A stretch of 64,000 nucleotides of DNA from Patiria pectinifera (lineage: Eukaryota; Echinodermata; Asteroidea; Valvatida; Asterinidae). The DNA lies in assembly GCA_029964075.1 (NCBI GenBank), contig CM057130.1:7564001-7628000 (forward strand), written 5' to 3'. Below the pieces are notes generated by a model. The model was not told the origin of the DNA. It worked only from the letters and a program-made list of their open reading frames with translations, and did not search any database. The translations under genes and the position numbers were made by a program. Position 1 is the stretch's first letter, and each line of letters starts with the position of its first letter. Shown one piece after another: positions 36,190-48,328 of the stretch.

Positions 36190-38400
36190 CAGCAGATTTA
36201 GAGTCTGGTACACACTCAAAAGAGTGTGTGAATCACTGAGAGCATTGCCTGTCTATAGGGTGCAGACCTGTAATTCAACTCCCATAGACCTCAGTGATAA
36301 TTACACGTACTTCCAAAAACTCGCAACTCTCCAAGGTGTTAGAGAGACGCTCATCAAATTGACAGAATGCGCTTTACAAGAGTGGTTTATTGTTATTATT
36401 ATTATACAATTGAAGATTATTTCATCATTGTTCATTTTCTGTTCAATTTTCGGGTGGCAAGCCGATGACTTTTGGGAAAAAATTCCATCCAAAGATGGTC
36501 ACCCCTAAAAGTAGTCCTGTGGCCCGTCGCCTTTTTGAAAAATGATACCTGCGCTCCATTGCAAAATAATGCAATTTTAGGGCCCAATTTCATCCGAATT
36601 TCGCTGAAATGCGAGCTCGCACTCCTGTGCATGGCTTCTCAAATCAATCTTTTTTACAAATCTTCAAGTTCATGGTGGTCAAAAGGCTCTAATAGCAAAG
36701 AAATTGAGGGCATACAAATCGTGATTTGGTCGGTGTAGGCAATTCTGGGCCTATTTACAGGTCTGCACCCTTCATATACACTTGAAATATGAAGTCGAGT
36801 CTCCATGCCAATAGACGAATCTGAGCGTGTGATCACCGTACACACAAAAAGCCCCGTTCAAATGCAAAAGCATTGAGCAAGATCTTGTGTAAAGCTACTC
36901 CCCCATGACGGATTATCTGAACAATAGGTAGCACAATGCTTTTTGCCATTGAAGGGGGCCTTCATGATAGAAGCGACAATATGACTAGATTGTCGACAGG
37001 AATAGCTCACAATACAAGAGCACATGAAAAGCATCATCCACGCGGAACTGTATATTCATTTGCACAAAGATTTGGCTGTTATTGCCTCTGATGGTCGCTG
37101 AGTTAAAAAAAAAATTGAAATACCAAGTCAGAAAAGGTTTTTTTTTGGCTGTCTTTGAAAGAGCTGTCATGGTAACGGAAATACCCATTCAGATGTAAAT
37201 TGATGGGTAACTCTAGTGAAGAGTCAATGAAAGTGATTGTGAGTTTTGTAAAGTGGAGGAATACGTTTGCTGTGCGGAGTTATTCACAAAGATGAGTTTG
37301 TTGTGACAGTCAGAACGCTGAGTGAAGTTTTGACAATGAGATGTTGGCAATCAGGTGCTAAGCACACAATTTTCTGTTTACGGAGCCTCCATCTATTTCA
37401 TGGAGACCGTAAGCAGTAGGCACACAAAAGGCAAGCATTTCTCAGAGGAAAAAAGTGCTTAAATTAGTGCCGCAACAATAGAAATCTCCATTTGCACTCA
37501 CCCTGTCACGCCATGAAATAGCGCTTAAGGTTAGCAGAATTGTCTACTAATAGTGAGCACAACTTTTCTGCTTAAAATTGTTAAAGCAACGCTATGAAGT
37601 TGGTTCCAGGTTGGAATGAGTGATGGGTTTTTGTTTATGTTGCATGGAGGTACAACTCGTGAGTGTAGAGATTTTGCCATAAACTTCACGTTGCTTTATA
37701 ATATCATAAGAAGTGGTCATGTAATAGTTAATGTATGCCGGTATCCAAACCTGTCAGTGATTTTGGGCCCCTCCCGTCCTTCAACCAAAATGTCAACATG
37801 TTCCACAAATGACAACCAGCGAACAGGAATCGCAAATCTCTCAATATCTTGTAACTTGTTCGTTTGCGCTGTTCAACAGCCCAAATTCCTAGAAATCTGG
37901 ATGCCAGAGCACAGATTATAGATTGATCAATCAAAAATATCTGTCCACTCAAAAAAAAAAAAATGAAAGAATAGAAAAAATGGAAGAATACAGCCATTAC
38001 TATGGTGATTCCTTTATATGGAGTGGTCGTTGAGATATGACCGTTGGTCTAACAACGCTGAAATGACAGACTCGAGTAGACACTCCAGAAACTATGCCAT
38101 GAACTTTGGGCCTGAAAATTGCTGTCATGATTTTGATCTCTTTTTTTCTTTTTCTTTTGAGCATGGATCAAATTTGTAATTATGTTACACGTATAATGTG
38201 AACAGTGTGGGACTCTAAATGTTCGTGTACAGCTTATGCGTGTAGACCAGTCTGGGAATGCTATCAACTCTATCGCGAAGGTAACCTTCAATGGCGAAAG
38301 CATTGGGCTAGCTATTGTTTAGATCATCCATCGTGGGGTAGTTGCTTTGTACAATAGCATGCACCGTGGTTTCTCCATTGAAGGGGGCCTCACGGGTGTA
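36190..38400. repeat. cluster of related palindromic repeat fragments
   Basis: GGGTGCAGACCTGTAA occurs near 36257 and inverted near 36750-36775. CCATTGAAGGGGGCC occurs near 36948 and 38377. The block GCATTGGGCTAGCTATTG near 38301 is an inverse of AACAATAGGTAGCACAATGC near 36931. These are fragments of one or two MITE families; boundaries could not be fixed. Confidence 0.55.
37350..37615. repeat. diverged relative of the 13.3 kb hAT-like MITE
   Basis: Shares the internal words CACTCACCCTGT, CATGAAATAGCGCTTA and AGCACAA, and a GCTTA-rich composition, with 13298-13552. The terminal repeats are too decayed to place exactly. Confidence 0.45.
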
Positions 38401-38934
38401 TCACGTGCCCAAATCCGTCTATACATTGTACATGTAGATAGTACTTCATCGTAGTGTTCATGTTGAATTTCCTTTGATACCTACCCTTTCCTTTGTATAT
38501 GTTGCATTCAAGTGCAAAGTAACGGATGTCAAAATGTCTACATTTGATTTGTCCTACTAGAGTAGATTTTCATCATTATTGGTTTTGTTTAAATGGAGTA
38601 AAACAAATTTATCTAGCTTGCTTGTAATTGTGCTTTGTGATGTGCTTAATTTTGGTGATATCCGTTGGGGTTCTACTTTATGAGAAACAAATTGTGTGGA
38701 AGAAAAAAATTGAAGATTTGGAGTGATAATTTCACCATGACGAGAGTTGCATGGTTTTGGTAACTACCGTGAGAGGAAATAGCTGGTTTGCAATCTGTTA
38801 AAGTTAAATTGAGTGAGGAGCTTTCCATAGTTGAGTTTTCCATAGAGTGAAATAGAGAGATGACACCTAGATTAATCTGAAAGGGGTACAGTATTGCACC
38901 CTAAATGCTTACTCCTGAGTCCATGGATAAGCCG

Positions 38935-39245
38935 TCTTCAAAGCTGGCGTGATACAATCTGCAACAGAAAGTGTGGGGCTGCCTCAATCACCTGCGCACC
39001 AGCTGGGGCAAGACACGCAGCTTTCTTCACAGTATTGGAGCTGCACTCTCGAACAGATTCGAGTGTGGCAGCTTGCAAACCATTTACCACATTGCAGCTG
39101 ACTACCTGGTATTCAGCCTCCTTCCCTCCCCCCTCCCTGAATTGCGTACAGGGACTTACCGACCTGGACAATGCCACCCTCAACTGAATGCAGACGGTGG
39201 ACTTACCATGGTAATGATCACGCTGTTGATTCATACGACAGAAGA
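38935..39245 (+). mobile_element. LINE 3' remnant (second family)
   Basis: The translation gives WGKTRSFLHSIGAAL and FECGSLQTIYHIAADY, the Cys/His-containing C-terminal region found after reverse transcriptase in many LINEs. The frame then breaks once (near 39140) before the end. 5'-truncated and dead. Confidence 0.65.
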
Positions 39246-42200
39246 AGAAGCTTACTCCTGTAGTAACATCTAAATAGACTTTGCCCCTGCTTGCTCTAGA
39301 AAAATAAACTGTGCTGCACCACACCCACAAGGTCTACCCCTGCAGCACCTGGAGAGTTGGCCCAGGTTGTCAAGAGGAACTATTGCACTATAGCCCCTGT
39401 TCACACAGAAGGGGTAATCTCTACTTAAAAAAAGGGGTTACCCAGCGGTATCCAGAAAGGTTTCGTATACCTGATCCATCTTGAAAATGTAAATACGATT
39501 ACAGCCCCAGCCCCCCCCCCCCAAAAAGGTCTTCACGTTGCACAACGGAAGACTTACTCTTGCAGCGCTTCCAGAGAGATAATCCTGGCTAAGTTGTAAG
39601 AGGTAGCTTCCACTAAAGGCAGGAAGGGTTACCAAGCTGTTCCAGAAAGGTTACCCCCTGCGACAGAACCCACAGATCGTTATCCCCAGCTCTCACAGTG
39701 GCGAACTTCAACCTTTTAGAGGGTAGCGCAGCGATGGACTTTGGTGCAGATGTACCCCTTCAAGAGTTACAAAGAGAAAGCCGTGAAGGACCATGGGGAG
39801 AAACCATGGGGAGAGACTCATGAACACCAGAGGGTCTAAAAAAACTGCCCTGTGCATTACTCCCTGTAGGACCTGGAACCTCCCGAGCATTTAGTGGATT
39901 TATAGCTTCATCAGGGAATATATACAATGGAACACAATGTTCTGATATATGTTTAAAAAAAAAATCACATTGGGGTATCATACTTAAAATGTGTATCCTG
40001 TTTCACCCATTAAAAAAACACACACCATTTTCTACTTTCGGTTTACTTTGTATCATCCAGTATTTGGAGGGCTGCCCTATCTATCCCTCATAAGTGCACA
40101 TCATTGGACTCCTCCTGACTGTCAGTCTAACAATTCTGACCAATCATATCACAACTTGTAAATAGTCAGGTGACCACTGTACCGCATTCAAAGTTGATGA
40201 CAAGTATTGGTAGAAATGTACATAAACTAAAGATGGGCGGAGCTTTATTGCCAAATGGAATGGTCCATTGACTGCATAAATACAGCCAGTCTTCCAATAT
40301 TACCCCTAAGGTAATAAACAGAATCTTTTGTTGTTGTTCCAGTTTTTGGAATATCCCAGCTGCAGCCAGCTGCCAGCGTTCGTCCTGAAACAGCTGATGT
40401 TAAATTGTGTAACGGTATCGGTAATCATTTAAAAAAATACAGTGTGATTGGTGACATCAATCCACTGAACATCTAGGTCTTGGCATAAAGCCAACATTCT
40501 GTCATGTTTCTCGGCCGGCAGATCTACATTTGGGCCAGCCCCTGGGCTAATGGACACCTCGCTGACCTCTTTAAAGTTAAAGAGATCACGCTCCAGTAAA
40601 ATCAGTTAACGCCCGTATCTCTTTACCGTGTGTGTGCTTTGACAATTTGATAATGTTTCGCTGTTGGCTTCGTGAAAAATTTAAAGAGGTTTTCTTTGTC
40701 TGCGACCAAACGCGGCCAAATTTTCCAATTAAACAAATTTCAAGGGATCTTGTGTGTGAAAAATCTACTCTGTGACTTAATAGAATAACAGCACAGATTT
40801 GACACAAGACACCCTCTAGATGTAATGTGAGTTACCATGGAATTGTCCAGTGGCCTTCTCTCCACTTATCACATTGATAAGGTTTTTTCCCTTCAGTTTT
40901 TACTTCTTTGTTTTTTTTTTGGCCCCACCCGGTGATGCAAGGACAGTCAGTCTGCATAATGCATTTGCCAGTGGCGATCACCTCACCCGTGATAATTCAT
41001 GGCTGGTTCACCGCCTAACGCGTCGGTACCCACACCTCGGCCGGTAATCATCATGTACAGGAACACTTCAATAGTTGAGCCATCACTGTCCTCTGCGGCA
41101 GAAGATATTCAGGGCTCGCATGTGATATTGATATGCAGTAATCATGATTAATGTGGTGCCTAGAATCGAGTGTTTTCCTATCATTTTCAATCGCGCTCTT
41201 AACAGAAATGCTCGGGTAATACCTGGATCTCTCGAAATAGTGAACGCAGGTTGTGGACTGTCATTGTCTATCGGGGATTACACACTCCATTTGGGAAATG
41301 AACGAAATTAAATGGATTTCCCTCGCTTGAAATTCTCTGAAACAACACCATATTGATTGTGTGTGTTGAGCTCGTAACCATGACAAAACCAACAAGATTT
41401 CTTTTGAATTAAAACAAAGAAAAACACTTGCGACTCAGATGGAGCTTAAAAACATAGCACATAAGAAATTACACAGCTTTTGTACAATGTACAACAATGC
41501 ATACACCAACGCATTAGAAATGGAACAAATTTTGTAATTACCTGTCGAACGCCTTGCAGATTGTTCTCTGTTAACTTCTTTTATTGCTTGAAGTCTCCTT
41601 AAGTCTTACAAATCAGTACCTTGCATGGAAACAACAGACAAAGCCTCATCCTTGTGGAATTAATTAAGCCACCCACTCCGTTTCATCCTCTATTTGATCG
41701 TAAGAAAGGGGGAAAAAAGACATTATTTATAAATGCAACACTTCTTTTTTGAAAGTGCATCCATGAAGAATTTGAAGAGAAAAGAAATGGAAATGTGAAA
41801 AGAAGAGGAAAAAAATCTCAAGGAGACGTTTCTGTGGGCGATCTGGTCTGGATCATTTACTCAAGAGAGCCACCCACAGGCAAAGCTGAAATAATGAGGG
41901 CTTTGCAATCGTTTAGTAGTTATATACTACAAGATTTCATTTGTATTATATTCACGTGATTAACTTGTGGTAAAAAAATAATTGCATTTTACACCATACG
42001 CACCTTCCGTAATTTTTTCCACTTTCCCAGGTCAGTAACATTTTGAGTGTTTCTCCTCGAGTCGTTGTTGCTTTATTGAATTTTTTTTCCTTCAAAATTA
42101 CCCTGTTTATTACCTATGGTTTATATTGTTGTGTTTTTATTTGGAAAGGATTATAGATGACATTACATTTACTTATTCAGGTGTTGCTATTTCAGTTCTG

Positions 42201-42359
42201 TGAAACAAGTGTCTTCAAATTGCAAGTGAAATAAACACCCCTACATTCAGTAGAACATCCCATGTGCCATAGGAAATGTGGAGCAGTCCACTTGCCCTGC
42301 TAGGGGTGTCCTGTTGCAGCATCCCTTTCATTCCAGCACCAGTGTTGATATCGTTTCAT

Positions 42360-43745
42360 CATAAACCGACCATATGCTAAATGTTTTTCCCCCTCGTCGG
42401 ACCTCGATTGGGAATACTGAGAGCAGTCAGCCAATCAGATCGTTGCATTCCACTCTCATCACCACACAGTCGTTTTCTTTCCCCATTCGTTCAGAAACCT
42501 ACTGTGACCTGTTCCCTAAACTACCCAACCGTCCACAGCTGTGGCAATCTGCATTCATTTTGCATTTCTCCCTTGTGGAGAGAGTCGGCATATAATCAGT
42601 GACCGATTGAGATTGAGATTTGATTCTTTATTCACCCTTCTTCTAGACACTCTACAGACTTAGGTTTTCCTCCACATGGTCTAGCGACGATAGACCATCG
42701 ATTCTGTATTCCCTGCCATTCCCCTTCGCTCGGTTTTCCTCTCCCCCTAAATCACCTGAGTCTTTGGGAGGAAGCTTCCGTTCATGCGAATCGCTCGCTT
42801 GTTCCACGTCAGCGGCTGACGAGCCGGGACTAGCCATTCAAATCCCGGGATTCCTACAGTCCACTTGTGGCTCCCACGTCCGTTGGACTCAGACACTTCG
42901 TGCGTGTGGCACTTCCTTCAGCGTTCTCACCATCAAGACGGGTTTTTTGTTTTACTGCGGCCTGCCATTTTTTGCTCGGTGTGAACTACAAAAACCTGAC
43001 TGGTGTCTGATCTACCTTTGGGCCTGATCGCTGCGCTTCTACTCCTTGCAGAGTTTTACGCTGACGACAGTCTCATTGGATACTAAAGAAATCTGCGATA
43101 CAATATCTTCTTAAAGAGACAGCAAGACACAAACAACCTGTTTGTTTGAAGTCATCAAATTTGCCCATCCTCTCCTGGAACATCAAGCTAATTCCTGCCT
43201 TCCACGGTTTCAAGACAGATCTACGGAAACCTGATCAATTATCTTCAAGTAAACCCTTCCCGAAAATATTACACCCCCATTTCATTAAGAGACTCAATTG
43301 AAGCGACATCAGTGCATATATATACTGTTGGAAATCTCCAGCCCACGTATTTGAACCCTATCCTGTTCCCTCTGGGTGGAACATCTTCGCTTATTTGCTC
43401 ATCGTTCTGCTGCTGAAACGGGAAAGAAAGAAAGAAGCAAGCAAAAAAAAAAAAAGAGCGGTTTCACGGCTCATTGAATTGCTATCCTGAGGACATCAGT
43501 CGTGAACGTCTCCATCCGTCTCCACTGGCTCATTCCGCCGCTGCCCTGTCACATCTTAATATTCACGGCTAGCTACAAACGTCGTCTGGAAAAACCTTGC
43601 TGTGTCTTGAACCACCGAGGAATTTTTTTTCCATTTTCTCTGTTTTGCGTACACTCCACTCCTGCATCCTTGGCCATCGGTGTGCCGTGCTAGGGATCGG
43701 CTTTACTGAAGCCTACGTAATCCCAACCCTGCGCTGTAAGGTAGG
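42360..43745 (+). promoter_or_regulatory. CpG-richer unique block, possible alternative promoter/UTR
   Basis: CpG is visibly denser than in the flanking kilobases, and no repeat family is recognised. A TATA-like CATATAATC lies near 42590, and a donor-like AAG|GTAGGC occurs at about 43740. The frames inside close before that donor, so it could only be a non-coding first exon. Speculative. Confidence 0.2.
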
Positions 43746-45884
43746 CTCCCCATTTCAAGGTTCTTTTTTTGTTTAACCTTTGTTTCGCTCACGAATCAAC
43801 TTTTTGAAATGAGGGGCCGAGATATGTACGTAGGTGGCTCGAGATGTGGGAAAACAAGATTCGGCCTGGGGCTAGCCTCGGCAATAAATTGGCCAACGAC
43901 GTACTTGAATAAGCTCTTGGCCCATCTGATGAGGAATAATAACCCTGCTCAGAATTTTGTAATATTGCCCAAAATTTCCGATTGAACATATTCAAATATT
44001 GCTTTTGCCATGTAAAAAGACGGGGGATAAAATGGGTTTATATTTGCGTGTGGGACAACTGGGACAACTGTAGAGTAATTATAGGATTGGAAAAAAATGT
44101 CTATAGCAGGATTTAAACCTGGGACCTTCGGAACTCAACTGTTAAGTAAATATAAATTTTGGTGGATGATTTTAATAATGGGAACAGTTTTATACAATTT
44201 CAAAACAAAACATCAGATTAAGAGTCCAGACCAGAGCATTTTTTTATATTCAGTGTTCTATTTGATAGATTGCACCCTTTTCCTCCCAATTCTTCCAATC
44301 TCAAAGCTCCCAATTTTGCTAAATTTTATTCACATGGTACTTTGAAGACCAACTTTGTACATACACCTTGCAATTTTCTTGCTCAAAGTAATTGTCATTC
44401 GTTTACAACACAGTGCTTGATTCTACATGTAAAGCACTAGTTCTGTTCAATCCAACCCAGATCTTTAGATTATGATTGAAATTCATTTTTCAAATGTGCA
44501 ATTTTAACGTATATCATATCAGTCCACATGCAGTGCCATATGGAAGAATTACAATTAGAAAAACATATTAAAATGATTAATTAGTACACGCACGAATGGG
44601 TCAAGGTGATCGAAACAACGTTTATTAATTTGTTTATTGGCACAACAATTCCGTGCCTAACAGTAGACTAAACTTGTGTATAACTCGGGATGTCCTTTCA
44701 ACCCAAATCCCTCTTTTCATCAACTATATTTGTGTCAATGCAGTAGATGAAAAAAACACGTCTCTCAAGGGCATTGTGCAATTTTTTCCTCCACCCGTCT
44801 GTATTTATTCCCCTCGGAAATTTGATTCTGTGGCAATTGAGAGCAAAACCGCTGCAGCAGTCGCTTCTGAAATTTGAGCTTCATGGAAGAATTAGACTTG
44901 CATTATCCCGATTACATTTTCCCCCGTTGCTCTAAACGTCGGCTTTCAGTGCTGTCAAAATACTTTCTAAGACGTGCATTCTACCAAAGATTTGAAAATG
45001 TCACCCTCCCTCCCCCCCCCCCCAATCCCATTCTGCCCCTTCCTGCTTCCTTTGGGTACAAATCCTGTTTAACATTGATTCGTGTGCACAAGTAATTTTA
45101 ATGATTCCTAAACTGAACAAAACCAATTAATTACTCCATTAATTCTTTGCCAGCGTGAACAAAGTCTTGCAATTTATTAGAATTACCTCATTTTCCAAGA
45201 TCCTTGTTTTGTCCGTTTTTCCCCCAAGAAGACAGCGATCAATATTCGTGGAATTACTGAGCAGAAAATACCCCTTTGCAAATTACTGCTGTTATGAAAC
45301 ATTAGCTGACATCCAATTAGCAGAATGCAGTGTACGTCTCAAACAGCATTCTGTATCATAACCTCTGCTTCTGCTGAGTGAATGGTTGCTTTGCAAAATG
45401 GAGAATTTGCCAGAGCTGCGGCATTCTAGTATGAAATTGGGAATTAGACAAATAAAACAGAGAAAACATTCAAATTGCAGTGTTTTCAGTGGGTACACGT
45501 CAGTGAGATAATGGGTTATTTCCATTTCCAGAAAGACAAATTATTTTGGATTACTTTTTCGGGAAAGATACAAACTACCAGACATTTACCCTCCCCTGGC
45601 CTCTTCTTCCCCCCCCCACCCCCCCCCCCCCCCATTACAAGTCTGTTCATTTCCTACATGCGTCAATTCGTCTCGCACATCAGTCAGCACTGGACTGATG
45701 CATGGTTCTGTAAATCTTACCTTCGTACCTTTCTCCATAGTCAGCTGTTCACTTAGGCAAATTAGAATCTCCGGGGTATAGAGATGGATTGCATGTTCTT
45801 GCCGCACCAAAGTTGAATTCTATGTTCCTTGGGCCCGTACATGTAGAGCATGTTTATATCAAGACTGCATTCCTAAACCTTATT

Positions 45885-46335
45885 AATATAGGATCGTTTG
45901 CATTGATCTCAAAAGTAACCTGGCTACTTGCTATCAAAAAGCTTAATACAGGAGATCGTACCGGTACAAAGCACAAAATGAAATTACGGTATTCTATCTG
46001 GCTTGCTGTCATTTTGAAGAAATCAAGAAGTTCAGGTTATTTCCAATGATCAATCAATTGACTGATTTTTGTAAATATAATAAAGAGTATTCAGTGCTCT
46101 TTATAATAAAGAAATTCTAGCACTCTTTATAATAAAGAGTGCTAGAGATGAAATCGTGTTCCGTGATCAAAAGGTTGTTGCATGGTGTTTCACTTTTTTC
46201 TCAAGAAAGTGTAGCATCCACTGAGCTGAAACTTCAACAGGTTAGGTTTTGAAAATTCTTCTTTGGATTTTGAGTGGTGTTATTATTGGAAACGAATGAA
46301 GCGCGTGAAAAGTAAATTATCCTAGATGCCTTGAA
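45885..46335. repeat. partial copy of the 24.1 kb element
   Basis: Collinear with 24645-24920 and the right end of that element: TTTGCATT, CAAAAGTAACCT, ATCAATTGACTGATTTTTG, CACTGAGCTGAAACTTCAA. It contains a near-perfect hairpin at 46116-46146. Confidence 0.7.
46116..46146. repeat. near-perfect palindrome
   Basis: TCTAGCACTCTTTA pairs with TAAAGAGTGCTAGA around a short AT centre. A third half-copy (AGTGCTCTTTATAATAAAG) precedes it. Confidence 0.85.
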
Positions 46336-47783
46336 AACAAAGAGGGGTGTTTGGACCCAGAAATGCTGAGAAACAATGAGCCTGAAGTACAATCTCACTC
46401 CAAAGTGTCTTTGCATTTGTCCAACTGTCACTTTTTGAAGACTGTTCGTGAATGCATTTTGCAACGTTTGTTTTACCCTATTTTGTCCCTCTATCCCCAC
46501 TATGCCTCTCTCTGTTCTTGTCTACCCCATTCTGACATGGAAATGCTCTTTACTTTTCCATATTGCTGTTGCTTCCAGGCTCAGTAGATTTATTCCCAAC
46601 ATTTTTCCTCAATGCTGTGCAAGGAACTTTTTTTCCTAAAACTAAGTATCTGTTCTCTCTCTCAGTTGAAGTCAAGAGAAGTCTTAATCTTAAGTCTCTC
46701 TTTGATTTATGCATTCTGTTATTCTATCATGACTTGCCCATGCTCTAGTAACCTGTTAATTATTGAACCTGTACATTAATTAAATCCCGAAATCTAGCAT
46801 TTTTTTGAGAATGTCAGACTTTTCAAAGTGTGGCAAAATTAGATGAAGTGTCACTTTCTCTATCTCTTAATTCTAGAAGGTCCAGCACCTATGTTGTATT
46901 ATATCTTATACTTAATATTCACAATCAAGCATTTATTTGTCAATGCTGTTTCATCATACAAAATTAGCGCTTTACTTCATTTCCCTTTGGAAAAACACGG
47001 ACTAACAAACTCCGAATGATCGTTGCGGAACATTATTTCTAGTCACGAGTGTGGTTTTTTCAAATATTTGTGTAAGTAGCTTCGGTGCGACGGAAATTTT
47101 TGTTAGTGGCTGCCTCATGAGACTGAGACCGGCTTTTTCAGAGTAAGAGGTCTTCCGTTTAATTCCTTCCCTCTATGTTTTCTACCCTGTGAAGTTGATC
47201 TCCTTGGGGATACATTTCAGTAATATTCCCTCAAGTTTTATTTTTTTCATTATTAGTTTTTTTCCCCTACTCTGTGGTCTGGGCAGATCCGGGGCATTCC
47301 GTGTTTGATTTGCTATTCAGGAAACTCCTTGAGATCGGCAGAGTAAATCGTGCCTGACTTTAAGAGAGTCCGGACGCACGCGACAATCTGAATAATATGC
47401 ATGAGATGCATTGGATCAAGGGCAAGGGGAGCTAATACACGTTATCGGGATGCTAACACGGACGGACGGCCGACTTTTTTTTCATATAGCGAGAGAGCTT
47501 GCTTTGTAAATGCAGTAGCCTTGATCTTTCCTAACAACCCTCCTCGTAAAAACAGGAAAAAAGAGAAGGAATATCTCTGAGACAAACGACACACGCACAG
47601 CAAATGTTTAAACTATGCCTGAGGCTTGTTTTTTTTTCGGAGGCATCGATTCAGCCTTAGAGACTGAGGAGGTTGTCATGGTTACTCATCCCAAAAAAAA
47701 ATTATGTGGAGGAATGCTAAAGGGTGACAATGTCAATGTTTAGAGGATATATCTGTTGGGTTGTGTTGCAGTTTATCAATGCG

Positions 47784-48328
47784 TAAAAGGTAATACACAA
47801 TATTTACAATCATCAAAAAACAAAACTACCAAATTATCATGATTTGCCTTACTTGACTGTAAGTGAATAATAGTCTCAAGCATCCTGTGAAATCGGGCAC
47901 ACGGTGTGCTGTCATTTTTAAGAAAAGTGGAATTTTTGTACCAATTTCCAATGATGGTCGGCCAACCATCATTTGAAAAATAAACAGACTTTTACAAATA
48001 CTGCCTCCAATTTACCAAATTTAGTTGGTCCACATTTTGTTTGCAATCGGTTAATACACATCCGTGAATGGGTGTAAGCCGGCTAGTCTGATTCCCTGAC
48101 CTGACAATTCCCTAACGTCTATAAATTGCTCTGTTTCATCAGGTAACCAGATTACAAGAACGACTTTTTTTCTTGATTTTTCCAGCATCTATAAACAAAA
48201 AAGGTTAAGACAGGTCGGTGTAACAATATTTGCTTTAAAATACTAACCCCCAATTATTTGCTTTAAAATACTAACCCCGAAATCCATCTTTTTCTGAAAA
48301 TTACAATAAATATTGTTTATTACCTTTC
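47784..48328. mobile_element. MITE E, copy 2 (diverged)
   Basis: Collinear with 31126-31636 and 60467-60975, but the ends are decayed (AAAAGGTAATACACAATATT and TATTGTTTATTACCTTT) and the TTAA is lost. It has a 24-bp internal duplication (TTTGCTTTAAAATACTAACC, twice). Confidence 0.8.

Noticed and set aside
42764-43027. 87-codon plus-strand frame in the CpG-rich block
   Set aside because: No homology recognised and it closes without a donor; kept only as part of a possible untranslated region.
44100-44160. tRNA-like B box (AGGTTTAAATCC on the minus strand)
   Set aside because: No A box at the right distance.
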